Part shown: in pieces, positions 1 to 7,888 of the stretch
Position numbering within the stretch: the first letter of the stretch is position 1
How the letters are laid out: each line of letters begins with the position of its first letter
Program-made: the position numbers and the translations under genes
The notes under the pieces: model-generated
Told to the model about the DNA's origin: nothing
Databases searched by the model: none
What the model saw: only the letters and a program-made list of their open reading frames with translations
Assembly: GCF_015354245.1 (NCBI RefSeq)
Contig: NZ_JADKYZ010000011.1
Location: forward strand, 152,191 to 216,190
Direction of reading: 5' to 3'
DNA length: 64,000 nucleotides
From: Diaphorobacter caeni
Lineage (GTDB): Bacteria > Pseudomonadota > Gammaproteobacteria > Burkholderiales > Burkholderiaceae_C

Positions 1-467
1 TTTTCCGATTTCGTGTTGCCCTTGAACACGATCACCGTCAGGCCGATGTTCTGCCCGCTCTTGTCACGCAGAGGCAGCAGGTAGACGGACTTGGAGGGAG
101 TCTCCTGACGGTTCCAGCGCGGATCCAGGATGGTGTAGCCCTTGGTCATCACGAGCACGTCGACTTCCGACGACATCTTTCCGATGCGCTCGGGGAACGT
201 GCCCGCAAACGTCGTGTGAATGCCCTTGTGGCCCGTGGGCTCGCCCTGCAGCGTCAGGCTGAGCAGTTCTGGATGCTTGGCGAAGGTGTCGTCGACCAGC
301 GCCTGGCTTGTCATCTTGTAGTTGGGCGCTGTCCAGTTCTTGAGCACCGGCACCGAGCCGATCGCCGCATTGCCTGTTCCCTGAGCACCGGCCGCGAGGC
401 AGCTCAGGCCCAGCGCGGCGGCCATGACGATCTGTCGAAGATTGATTGTTTCCATATGCACTTTCAT
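1..467 (-). CDS. Secreted protein of unknown function (3' end outside window)
   Basis: An open frame runs leftward from ATG at 467 (or in-frame ATG at 455) to the window edge, giving about 155 codons without a stop. The N-terminus (MKVHMETINLRQIVMAAALG...) has a basic start, a hydrophobic core and small residues (LSCLAAGAQ), like a Sec signal peptide, so the product is probably periplasmic. The mature part contains no motif I recognise. The frame was read directly from the reverse strand. No clear Shine-Dalgarno sequence decides between the two starts. The 187 bp between this gene and the LysR gene stop at 655 show nothing definite. Confidence 0.6.
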   Translation of the reverse strand, partial: MKVHMETINLRQIVMAAALGLSCLAAGAQGTGNAAIGSVPVLKNWTAPNYKMTSQALVDDTFAKHPELLSLTLQGEPTGHKGIHTTFAGTFPERIGKMSSEVDVLVMTKGYTILDPRWNRQETPSKSVYLLPLRDKSGQNIGLTVIVFKGNTKSE

Positions 468-654
468 TTTTTGGAGAAGGTGCCCTATGGTCTTTTGCGT
501 GCCTAAATCCGCGCTTAACGGCACATTACATTCCGTTCATCTTCGGCCTAGGGAAAACATGGAACGGAAAAAAATGATCTCGACGCGCGACGCGTTCGAA
601 GCGCGCCGTGCGGATGGCCGCGCAGCGTTCTTGCGTCAGAGCGCGTTGACGATC

Positions 655-1599
655 TCAGGCGCCCGCTGAAGCGCTGAAGTCCCGCTGCAGCTCCGCCCAA
701 GGCTCGTTCATGAACTGCTGCGCGGCATAGTCGATGAACGCCTGCACCCGGGCCGGGCGGATGCGGCCGGGCGGAGTCACGATGTGCAGCGCGATGGACT
801 CCGCCTCCCAGCCGTCCATGGCGGTTTCGAGCGTGCCGTCGCGCAGTTCCTTCCACACCAGAAAAGCAGGCTGCAGCGCAAGGCCCAGACCCGCGAGGAG
901 GGCGGGCTGCAGGGCTTCGGCGTTGTTGACCTGCAGCGGCGTGCTCATGGTCTGGCTGAACTCCCCCTGCATGGTGTGCCGGAATCGCCAGTGGTTGCCG
1001 CCGCGTGCGTAGCTGTACTGCAGGCCCCTGTGCCCGGCGAGTTCGCGCGGATGGGCGGGCTTGCCGTGGCGGGCGAAATAGTCGGGCGAGCCCACCAGCA
1101 GGATCTGCACCTTGCACAGCTGGCGCGCGAGCAGGCTGGAATCCATCAGGTTGGAGATGCGCAGGGCGAGATCGAAGCGGTCGCGGATCAGGTCCGTCTG
1201 CTCATCGCCGAAGTGCAGGTCCAGCTCGACATCCGGGTGCATCTTCATGAAGGCCGGCAGGATCGGGCTGAGCCGCGCGATGCCGAAGGACATGGGCGCG
1301 GAGATGCGGATGCGCCCCCGCAGGGTCGAGGCGCGGTCGATGATTTCGTCCTCGATGGCTTCGCCTTCCTGAAGGATGCGGGTGGCGCGTTCCAGCGCGG
1401 CCATGCCCGTGTCAGTCAGTGAAATGCGTCGGGAAGTTCTGTGGAAAAGATTGGCTTTCATCCTACTTTCCAGTCGGGTGATTGCCTTGGACACTGTGCC
1501 CTGCGAAAGCGACAGCTCCGACGCCGCCTTGGCGAACGAGCCCATCTCGGCCACTTTGGCGAAGACGGCCCAAGCCTCCAGATCAGGTAGTTTTTTCAT
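655..1599 (-). CDS. LysR-family transcriptional regulator
   Basis: This 314-residue protein has the usual LysR length. The N-terminal winged helix-turn-helix lies at about residues 6-65 (FAKAASELSLSQGTVSKAIT, then a conserved arginine-rich wing). A periplasmic-binding-protein-like effector domain follows at about 90-300. The region after the HTH (RGRIRISAPMSFG) is typical of the CrgA/DsdC-like subgroup. It is divergent from the YcaC-type hydrolase gene at 1854 with 254 bp between them, the classic arrangement for a LysR activator or repressor acting on its neighbour. The inducer cannot be read from sequence. Regulation of the hydrolase-amidohydrolase run is inference. Confidence 0.93.
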   Translation of the reverse strand: MKKLPDLEAWAVFAKVAEMGSFAKAASELSLSQGTVSKAITRLESRMKANLFHRTSRRISLTDTGMAALERATRILQEGEAIEDEIIDRASTLRGRIRISAPMSFGIARLSPILPAFMKMHPDVELDLHFGDEQTDLIRDRFDLALRISNLMDSSLLARQLCKVQILLVGSPDYFARHGKPAHPRELAGHRGLQYSYARGGNHWRFRHTMQGEFSQTMSTPLQVNNAEALQPALLAGLGLALQPAFLVWKELRDGTLETAMDGWEAESIALHIVTPPGRIRPARVQAFIDYAAQQFMNEPWAELQRDFSASAGA

Positions 1600-1680
1600 G
1601 TGAATTGCCTGTTTTCCCGCGCCCTTGCGTGGTTCCAGCGTGATTTTCCGGCCTGTGGCGGCCCTGTTCCAACATCAAAA

Positions 1681-1701
1681 ATGGAATGAATGAGTTTCCA
1701 T
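1681..1701. promoter_or_regulatory. Dyad in LysR/hydrolase divergent promoter
   Basis: ATGGAA and TTCCAT are separated by 9 bp in the 254-bp divergent intergenic region. This interrupted dyad is of the size bound by LysR dimers and lies nearer the regulator start. No -35/-10 pair is clear enough to fix a promoter. Assignment as the regulator's binding site is inference. Confidence 0.4.
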
Positions 1702-1853
1702 AATTTCTATTTTCATCATAAGCCAATCTCCATAAACTTCGATCCATCGATTGAGCACATCAATGCCAATGGATGAACGAAGGCACGGATCCAACGCTCC
1801 GTTGTCCGACCGATTTTTCATCACCAAACCCTGAACTTGAAAGCTGACCGACC

Positions 1854-2552
1854 ATGACCTCCAAGCAATACCGCGAAGTGCTGACCCCCGAAAACAGCCA
1901 GATCATCTTCATTGACCAGCAGCCACAGATGGCGTTCGGCGTGCAGTCGATCGACCGCCAGACGCTGAAGAACAACGTGGTGGGTCTGGCGAAGGCCGCG
2001 AAGGCGTTCAACATTCCGGCCACCATCACCACGGTGGAGACCGGATCGTTCTCGGGCCACACCTACCCCGAGCTGCTGGCGGTGTATCCAGAGAACAAGA
2101 TTCTCGAGCGCTCGTCGATGAACTCCTGGGATGACCAGAACGTGCGCGATGCGCTGGCCGCCAATGTGGCCAAGGGCCGCAAGAAGATCATCGTCTCCGG
2201 CCTGTGGACCGAGGTGTGCAACACCACGTTCGCGCTCTCGGCGATGCACGATGCCGACTACGAGATCTACATGGTGGCCGACGCCTCAGGCGGCACCTCG
2301 CTTGACGCGCACAACTACGCCATGGACCGCATGGTGCAGGCCGGCGTGGTGCCGATGACCTGGCAGCAGGTGCTGCTGGAATGGCAGCGCGACTGGGCGA
2401 ATCGCGGCACCTACGACGCGGTGATGGACATCGTGCGTGAACACTCCGGCGCTTACGGCATGGGCGTGGACTACGCCTACACCATGGTGCACAAGGCGCC
2501 CGAGCGCGTGACGCACGGCGCGACCATCGGCCCGAATCCTGCCAAGAAGTAA
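1854..2552 (+). CDS. Isochorismatase-superfamily hydrolase, YcaC type
   Basis: The 232-residue protein follows the YcaC branch of the cysteine-hydrolase/isochorismatase superfamily. Visible landmarks are Asp21 in IIFIDQQ, Arg86 in the ERSSMNSWDD segment, and the nucleophile Cys122 in GLWTEVCNTT. Downstream it keeps the YcaC-like DASGG...DRMVQAGVVPMTW block. Enzymes of this branch often have unknown substrates. The C-terminal 30 residues exceed E. coli YcaC. It is the first gene of a co-directional run with the XapX, amidohydrolase and DoxX genes and is divergent from a LysR gene, which points to a small catabolic or detoxification operon. Confidence 0.9.
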   Translation: MTSKQYREVLTPENSQIIFIDQQPQMAFGVQSIDRQTLKNNVVGLAKAAKAFNIPATITTVETGSFSGHTYPELLAVYPENKILERSSMNSWDDQNVRDALAANVAKGRKKIIVSGLWTEVCNTTFALSAMHDADYEIYMVADASGGTSLDAHNYAMDRMVQAGVVPMTWQQVLLEWQRDWANRGTYDAVMDIVREHSGAYGMGVDYAYTMVHKAPERVTHGATIGPNPAKK

Positions 2553-2635
2553 GCAGCTAGCCATCAGCGTTTTTTCCCGTGGCATGGTGCGCAGCCTCCG
2601 CGCACCACGCCATGCCCTCACGGAGTTGTCTCATC

Positions 2636-2920
2636 ATGAAGTTGTATGTTTTGTCGCTCGGCGCGGGCCTTCTGGTCGGCGTGGTCTACAGCCTTCTGCA
2701 GGTGCGCTCACCGGCTCCGCCGCTGATTGCGCTGGTGGGCCTGATGGGCATTCTGGTGGGCGAGCAGATCGTTCCCGTGGGCAAGCAGCTGCTGCAGGGC
2801 AGCGCATTCAAGAGCGCCTGCGAACAGACCCACGCGACCACCCATGTGCTGGGGCAGCTGCCCGGCAAGCCGACGCAGCGGGCGAGCGTGAAGTCGCCGT
2901 CCGACGCGCCTTCCGCCTGA
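2636..2920 (+). CDS. XapX-domain small membrane protein
   Basis: The start at ATG 2636 was chosen because a CGGAG ribosome-binding site lies 10 bp upstream and the product then begins MKLYVLSLGAGLLVGVVYSL, a typical XapX opening. The 94-residue protein has two short hydrophobic segments (about residues 3-20 and 30-48) separated by a proline-containing turn (RSPAPPLIALVGLMGILVGE), which defines the XapX family. The polar C-terminal tail is not conserved. The function of XapX proteins is unknown. They frequently sit beside YcaC hydrolases and amidohydrolases, as here. Confidence 0.85.
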   Translation: MKLYVLSLGAGLLVGVVYSLLQVRSPAPPLIALVGLMGILVGEQIVPVGKQLLQGSAFKSACEQTHATTHVLGQLPGKPTQRASVKSPSDAPSA

Positions 2921-2948
2921 GCGTTCACCGATTCACAGGAGCCCATTC

Positions 2949-4952
2949 ATGACCTCCCGCCGCAAAGTTCTGGGCGCCGCCACATCGCTTGCCGTCGGCA
3001 GCCTGTTGGGCTGCGCCAATGGCTCGCAAACATCTCGTCAAGGAGCATCGCGCATGTCCCAATCCACTCCAGAAGTCATCTTCTTCAACGGCCAGATCAC
3101 CACGCTCGACAAGAGCCAGCCCATCGCGACGGCCGTCGCCATCAGTGAGGGACGGTTCGTCGCCGTGGGGAGCGACGAGGAGGTGCTCGCGCTTGCCGGC
3201 GACGGCACGCGCAAGGTGGACCTCAAGCGCAAGGGCGTGCTCCCCGGCCTGATCGACAACCACACCCATGTGGTGCGCGGTGGTCTGAACTACAACATGG
3301 AGCTGCGCTGGGACGGCGTGCGCTCCTTCGCCGACGCCATGGCCATGCTGCGCGCGCAGGTCGCCGTCACGCCCACGCCGCAATGGGTGCGCGTGGTCGG
3401 TGGGTTCACCGAAAACCAGTTCATCGATGAACGCCGACTGCCGACGGTCGCCGAGCTCAACGCCGTGGCGCCCGACACGCCGGTGTTCATCCTGCATCTC
3501 TACGACCGCGCGCTGCTCAACGCAGCGGCCCTGCGCGCCGTGGGTTACACCAAGGACACGCCCAACCCGCCGGGCGGCGAGATCGTGCGCGACGCCAATG
3601 GCAACCCCACCGGGCTGATGCTGGCCAAGCCCAACGCGACGATCCTCTATGCCACGCTGGCCAAGGGCCCCAAGCTTCCGTTCGAATACCAGGTCAACTC
3701 CACGCGCTACTTCATGCGCGAGCTCAATCGGCTCGGTGTGACCGGCGTGATCGACGCGGGCGGCGGCTCGCAGAACTATCCGGACGACTACGCGGTGGTG
3801 CAGCAGCTCGACAAGGAACAGAAGCTCACCGTGCGGCTGGCCTACAACCTGTTCACGCAGAAGCCCAAGGAAGAGAAGGAAGATTTCCTGAAGTGGGCGC
3901 AGGATGTCAAATACAAGCAGGGCAACGACTACTTCCGCCACAACGGCGCGGGCGAGATGCTGGTGTATTCCGCCGCCGACTTTGAAGATTTTCGCCAACC
4001 CCGCCCCGACATGCCGCCGGAGATGGAAGGCGAACTTGAGGGCGTGATCCGCGTGCTGGTGCAGAACAAATGGCCCTGGCGCCTGCACGCCACGTATGAC
4101 GAAACCATCTCTCGCGCGCTCGACGTGTTTGAGAAGGTGCACCAGGAGACGCCGATCAACGGCCTGAACTGGTTCTTCGACCACGCCGAAACCATCTCCG
4201 ACAAGTCGATAGACCGCATCGCGGCGCTGGGCGGAGGCATCGCCGTGCAGCATCGCATGGCCTACCAGGGCGAGTATTTCGTGGAGCGCTACGGCGCGCG
4301 TGCGGCCGAGGCGACGCCGCCGGTCAAGCGCATTCTGGAGAAGGGCGTCAAGGTCTCCGCAGGCACCGACGCGACGCGCGTGGCCTCGTACAACCCGTGG
4401 GTCTCGCTGTCGTGGATGATCACCGGAAAGACCGTGGGCGGCATGAATCTCTACCCGGAGCGCAACCTGCTTGACCGCGAAACGGCGCTGCGCATGTGGA
4501 CCGAGAACGTCGCCTGGTTCAGCAACGAAGTGGGCCAGCGCGGGCGCATCGCCGTGGGCCAATTCGCCGACCTGATCGTGCCGAACAAGGACTTCTTCAA
4601 GATCCCCGAAGACGAGATCTCGTTCCTCACGTCGGACCTGACCGTGGTCGGCGGCCGCATCGTGTACGGCGCGGGCGACTTCACCTCGCTTGACGACAAC
4701 GTGCTGCCGCCCGCGCTGCCCGACTGGTCGCCCACCAACACCTACCGTGGTTACGGCGCGTGGGGCCAGCCGGACGGTGCCGGCAAGAACTCGCTGCACC
4801 CCGCGCGCTATCAGGCGATTGCATCCTGCGGCTGCGCGAGCAACTGCGACATGCATGGTCATGACCATGCCCGCGCATGGGCCTCATCGGTGCCGACATC
4901 CGACCTCAAAGGATTCTTCGGCGCGCTGGGCTGCTCTTGCTGGATGGCCTGA
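2949..4952 (+). CDS. YtcJ-type amidohydrolase with Tat-like signal and Cys/His tail
   Basis: The 667-residue protein starts 28 bp after the XapX stop. The N-terminus (MTSRRKVLGAATSLAVGSLL) has a twin arginine and hydrophobic stretch, and is followed by a cysteine (GCANG), so it is probably exported by Tat and may be lipidated. Metal-dependent amidohydrolase landmarks are the first-strand HxH (GLIDNHTH, about residue 103), the His-containing WFFDHAETIS, and a late GTDATR aspartate. This is the amidohydrolase-3/YtcJ group, which includes N-substituted formamide deformylase; the substrate is unknown. The last 45 residues form an unusual Cys/His-rich tail (CGCASNCDMHGHDH and GCSCW) beyond the catalytic fold. 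Confidence 0.9.
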   Translation: MTSRRKVLGAATSLAVGSLLGCANGSQTSRQGASRMSQSTPEVIFFNGQITTLDKSQPIATAVAISEGRFVAVGSDEEVLALAGDGTRKVDLKRKGVLPGLIDNHTHVVRGGLNYNMELRWDGVRSFADAMAMLRAQVAVTPTPQWVRVVGGFTENQFIDERRLPTVAELNAVAPDTPVFILHLYDRALLNAAALRAVGYTKDTPNPPGGEIVRDANGNPTGLMLAKPNATILYATLAKGPKLPFEYQVNSTRYFMRELNRLGVTGVIDAGGGSQNYPDDYAVVQQLDKEQKLTVRLAYNLFTQKPKEEKEDFLKWAQDVKYKQGNDYFRHNGAGEMLVYSAADFEDFRQPRPDMPPEMEGELEGVIRVLVQNKWPWRLHATYDETISRALDVFEKVHQETPINGLNWFFDHAETISDKSIDRIAALGGGIAVQHRMAYQGEYFVERYGARAAEATPPVKRILEKGVKVSAGTDATRVASYNPWVSLSWMITGKTVGGMNLYPERNLLDRETALRMWTENVAWFSNEVGQRGRIAVGQFADLIVPNKDFFKIPEDEISFLTSDLTVVGGRIVYGAGDFTSLDDNVLPPALPDWSPTNTYRGYGAWGQPDGAGKNSLHPARYQAIASCGCASNCDMHGHDHARAWASSVPTSDLKGFFGALGCSCWMA

Positions 4953-5004
4953 TTCAAGCGCACGTTTCCAACGCGCAGACGCCTCGTTTTCTGGAGAACT
5001 GATC

Positions 5005-5442
5005 GTGGCCACTTCCCCCCTCTCATTTGCAGACCGGCTGAGCGCCAAGGCGCGCCCATGGTTTCGCAGCGAAGCGATTCGCTTCATCGCCTACCTCGGC
5101 CTGTGCGCGGCATATCTGCAGGGGGGATTCAACAAGCTCACCGATTTCCCTGCGGCGGTCGGCGAAATGACCCACTTCGGCCTGACGCCGGCGCCCGTGT
5201 TCGCGGTACTCGTGATCGCGCTCGAGCTCGGCGCGTCGGCCATGATTCTGTTCGGCAAGCTGCGCTGGCTCGGCGCTCTGGCGCTCGCAGGCTTCACCTT
5301 GATGGCGACGTTTCTTGCACTGCGCTTCTGGGAGCTTCCCGTGGGGCCGGAGAGATTCGGGGCCGCCAACTCCTTCTTTGAGCACCTAGGACTGTGCGGC
5401 GCATTCCTTCTGGTCGCTTGGTACGACCTGCGTGACAAGTGA
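5005..5442 (+). CDS. DoxX-family membrane protein
   Basis: The start is GTG 5005, preceded by CTGGAG at 4991-4996. Earlier in-frame starts would lie inside the amidohydrolase gene. The 145-residue product has four hydrophobic segments and the DoxX signature: an N-terminal helix with YLQGGFNKL, then GLTPAPVFAVLVIALELGAS, a FGKLRWLGALALAGF segment and a last helix ending in a charged WYDLRDK tail. DoxX/DoxD proteins are inner-membrane proteins often linked to quinone or redox metabolism, but the role is not established for this branch. It lies 52 bp after the amidohydrolase and probably shares its transcript. Confidence 0.87.
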   Translation: MATSPLSFADRLSAKARPWFRSEAIRFIAYLGLCAAYLQGGFNKLTDFPAAVGEMTHFGLTPAPVFAVLVIALELGASAMILFGKLRWLGALALAGFTLMATFLALRFWELPVGPERFGAANSFFEHLGLCGAFLLVAWYDLRDK

Positions 5443-5478
5443 ACGGCGAATGGGACGTGAACACAGACCGCCGACACC

Positions 5479-5514
5479 ACCAGTACTGCCAATACCGCTC
5501 ATACCACTGATACC
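5479..5514 (+). repeat. Short degenerate 9-bp tandem repeat
   Basis: Four consecutive 9-mers, ACCAGTACT, GCCAATACC, GCTCATACC and ACTGATACC, share the pattern NCNNATACC. They lie in the gap between the DoxX and DUF1275 genes. No function is evident, and it could be a small slippage product. Confidence 0.4.
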
Positions 5515-5552
5515 GCCAAGCGAAGCGGATGCCCGAAGCCTGAGGAACCACC

Positions 5553-6239
5553 ATGCAAGCGACGAAAACCAACACCTGGCTCACCCTGCTGCTGGGCTTC
5601 AACGCGGGGTATGTCGACACCGCCGGATTCCTGGCTCTGGCTGGGCTGTTCACGGCCCACGTCACCGGCAACTTCGTCACGCTGGGCGCCGCGCTGATCC
5701 ACGGCACTTCCGGTGCCTGGCCCAAACTGGCGGCGCTGCCGGTGTTCTGTCTCATGGTGATGGTCACGCGCATCGCCAGCCACCGGCTGGTGGCCCGCAG
5801 GCAGGCACCCGTCAAATGTCTGATTCTGGTGAAAGTGGCGCTGCTCATCGCCGCTGCAGGCTTGATGGTGGCGTATGGACCGTTCGAGGACAGCAACGCC
5901 TGGCCCGCGTTTCTCGCCGGCATGCTGATGGTCGGCGCCATGGCCATGCAGAACGCGATGCAGCGCATCCACTTGAAGAGCACGCCGCCCTCCACGCTGA
6001 TGACGGGCAACACCACGCAGGTGATGATGGACCTGACCGATCTGCTCAAGGGTGCGCAGGGCACGGCGCGCGAGCAGGCCGTAGCCCGGCTGAAAAGGAT
6101 GCTGCCCGCCATCGCGGTGTTCGCAGTCGGCTGTGCGCTCGCGGCGCTGGCCTATGTGGGCCTGGGCATGTGGTGCTTCGCGCTGCCGCCGGTCGTCGCC
6201 GCGTTGGCGGTTCCATGGGCTTATGAAGAGGCGGCTTAG
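5553..6239 (+). CDS. DUF1275 (YoaK-type) membrane protein
   Basis: The 228-residue protein has about six hydrophobic helices and the DUF1275 signature in the first two (GFNAGYVDTAGFLALAGLFTAHVTGNFV). The mid-protein MTGNTTQVMMDL motif repeats the family's TGN element. These are inner-membrane proteins of unknown transport function. The gene is co-directional with the DoxX gene but 110 bp away, so membership of the same operon is uncertain. The 247 bp following it, up to rtcB, hold a short perfect hairpin and a possible promoter. Confidence 0.87.
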   Translation: MQATKTNTWLTLLLGFNAGYVDTAGFLALAGLFTAHVTGNFVTLGAALIHGTSGAWPKLAALPVFCLMVMVTRIASHRLVARRQAPVKCLILVKVALLIAAAGLMVAYGPFEDSNAWPAFLAGMLMVGAMAMQNAMQRIHLKSTPPSTLMTGNTTQVMMDLTDLLKGAQGTAREQAVARLKRMLPAIAVFAVGCALAALAYVGLGMWCFALPPVVAALAVPWAYEEAA

Positions 6240-6305
6240 TACATCCCGTTCATGCTCGCTGAAGCTGCTTTGAAATGACCGTGGAGTAGCGGACAGCCAA
6301 CACCG

Positions 6306-6322
6306 GCGCGAGGGGCTCGCGC
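6306..6322. other. Perfect short hairpin upstream of rtcB
   Basis: GCGCGAG-GGG-CTCGCGC forms a 7-bp GC-rich stem with a 3-base loop in the DUF1275-rtcB gap. There is no T-tract on either side, so it is not a convincing intrinsic terminator. A TATACT element at about 6387 with TTGAGC upstream (spacing near 19) could be a weak rtcB promoter. Confidence 0.35.
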
Positions 6323-6486
6323 AAAGACAGCGTCACGTTTCATGGCGATTCAAGAAACCCATTGAGCGGTTTGATGAATTTGCGCTTATACTGCGCCGAC
6401 TCATCCTTCTTGATGCTGCTGCTCGAAGGTGCGAAGACCTCTCATGCAAAGGGAGTCGTTTCATCACGCATCTGTTTTTCAGCATC

Positions 6487-7878
6487 ATGTCGAACTTTCC
6501 CCGACTAAAAAAAGCCCTGTCCCGTCAGGGCATCAACGTCTCGTTCCGAGACGGCATCTACGAGATCCACAACGAACAAGCCGCGGCCTCGATTCTGCTG
6601 CCGGCGAGCTTGCCACTTGAACAAAAGGCGGTGACCCAGCTGCTGGAGTTTGCCTCGGTGGCCGACCCCCATGGCCGCGGAGCCGTATGCAAGGCCTGCG
6701 CAACGCCGGACTTCCACCCGGGCAGCATCGCGCCGGTCGGGTCGGTGGTCGCCACATCGGCCGACTTCGTGATCCCCGCCGCCATTGGAACGGACATCAA
6801 CTGCGGCATCCGCATCATGACCACAGGCCTCAGCCATGCTGAAGCCGAAGCGCACAAAAGCACCATCATCGCGAGACTCACCAGGGCGATCCTGCAGAAC
6901 GGGCGCGACGTGCCGGTACGCAGCTCTGGGTTCAAGACCTTGTTCGACGCAGGACCTTCGGGCTTCATCGAGCAGCTGCCCGACCTCGGCATGTGGCGCG
7001 CGGTGGACCGCGACCGGCTGCATCGTGAATTGGCTGAATGTGTGGGCCTGCAGGATTTTCAGGGTGACTCCCGCTACGGACCGGACGCACTGATGCAGGA
7101 GCGCGAGATCGTTCGGCCGCCGTCCGCCGCGGATCTGGGCAGCGGCAATCACTTTCTCGAATTCAACATCGTCGACGAGATCTTCGATCGACATGCGGCC
7201 TACGCTGCGGGGTTGAAGAAGGGGGACGTTACCGTGATGATCCATACCGGCTCGCGCGACGTCGGATTCCATGTCGGCCGACGCTGGATCGACCTGGCGC
7301 GGCAGGAGTGGCCGCAGGGCCTCAAGCATCCCTCCCACGGCCTGTACGGACTCAGTGGCCCGCTGGCTGCGCAGTACATGAAGGCCATGGGCGTGGCCGC
7401 CCGCTACGCATGGTTCAACCGTATGGCTCTGGGCGAGATCGTCCGCCAGCAGTTGGCCGGAATCGCCGCACAAGATGCGTCTCGCCTGATCGTGGACGTG
7501 CCGCACAACGTGGTGATGCGCGAGGCCGAATTCAACGTGCATCGCAAGGGATCGACGCCAGCGCATGACGGCCAGTGGGCCCTGATTCCGGGATCGATGG
7601 GCGACCACTCCTATCTTGTCAAAGGTCTGGGCAATGAGGATTGGATCAGTTCGTGCAGCCACGGCGCGGGTCGGCAGGTCCGCCGTCAGGACACGCGGCG
7701 GATGAAGCGGGAGCTCGTGGATTCGGTCTGGCAATGCATCACCTTGCGCGAGGAACGTCTGATCGAGGAAGCGCCCAGCGCATACAAGCCAGTGGGACCG
7801 GTGCTGCAGGCGCAGGAAGAGGCGGGGCTGATCCGCGCCAGTGTGCGGCTCAAGCCCTGGCTGACGTTCAAGGCGTGA
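6487..7878 (+). CDS. rtcB: RtcB-family RNA-splicing/repair ligase
   Basis: The 463-residue protein carries the RtcB metal and guanylylation motifs: GTDINCGIR (Asp and Cys metal ligands, about residue 101-109), GSGNHFLEF, HTGSRDVGFHVGR, HRKGSTPAHDGQ, and IPGSMGDHSYLVKG leading to SCSHGAGR, whose His accepts GMP. RtcB joins RNA 2',3'-cyclic phosphate (or 3'-phosphate) ends to 5'-OH ends using GTP and Mn. The usual proteobacterial partners RtcA and the sigma-54 activator RtcR are not adjacent. It belongs to the shorter bacterial stand-alone RtcB type. A diguanylate cyclase begins 10 bp after its stop. Confidence 0.95.
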   Translation: MSNFPRLKKALSRQGINVSFRDGIYEIHNEQAAASILLPASLPLEQKAVTQLLEFASVADPHGRGAVCKACATPDFHPGSIAPVGSVVATSADFVIPAAIGTDINCGIRIMTTGLSHAEAEAHKSTIIARLTRAILQNGRDVPVRSSGFKTLFDAGPSGFIEQLPDLGMWRAVDRDRLHRELAECVGLQDFQGDSRYGPDALMQEREIVRPPSAADLGSGNHFLEFNIVDEIFDRHAAYAAGLKKGDVTVMIHTGSRDVGFHVGRRWIDLARQEWPQGLKHPSHGLYGLSGPLAAQYMKAMGVAARYAWFNRMALGEIVRQQLAGIAAQDASRLIVDVPHNVVMREAEFNVHRKGSTPAHDGQWALIPGSMGDHSYLVKGLGNEDWISSCSHGAGRQVRRQDTRRMKRELVDSVWQCITLREERLIEEAPSAYKPVGPVLQAQEEAGLIRASVRLKPWLTFKA

Positions 7879-7888
7879 AGATGGAAGC

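Noticed and set aside
2925..4868. 647-residue minus-strand ORF
   Set aside because: It lies antisense to the amidohydrolase and its translation is Arg/His/Val-rich low-complexity sequence typical of high-GC shadow frames.
6240..6486. Sigma-54 promoter and rtcR control of rtcB
   Set aside because: No GG-N10-GC element in the right context and no RtcR gene nearby.
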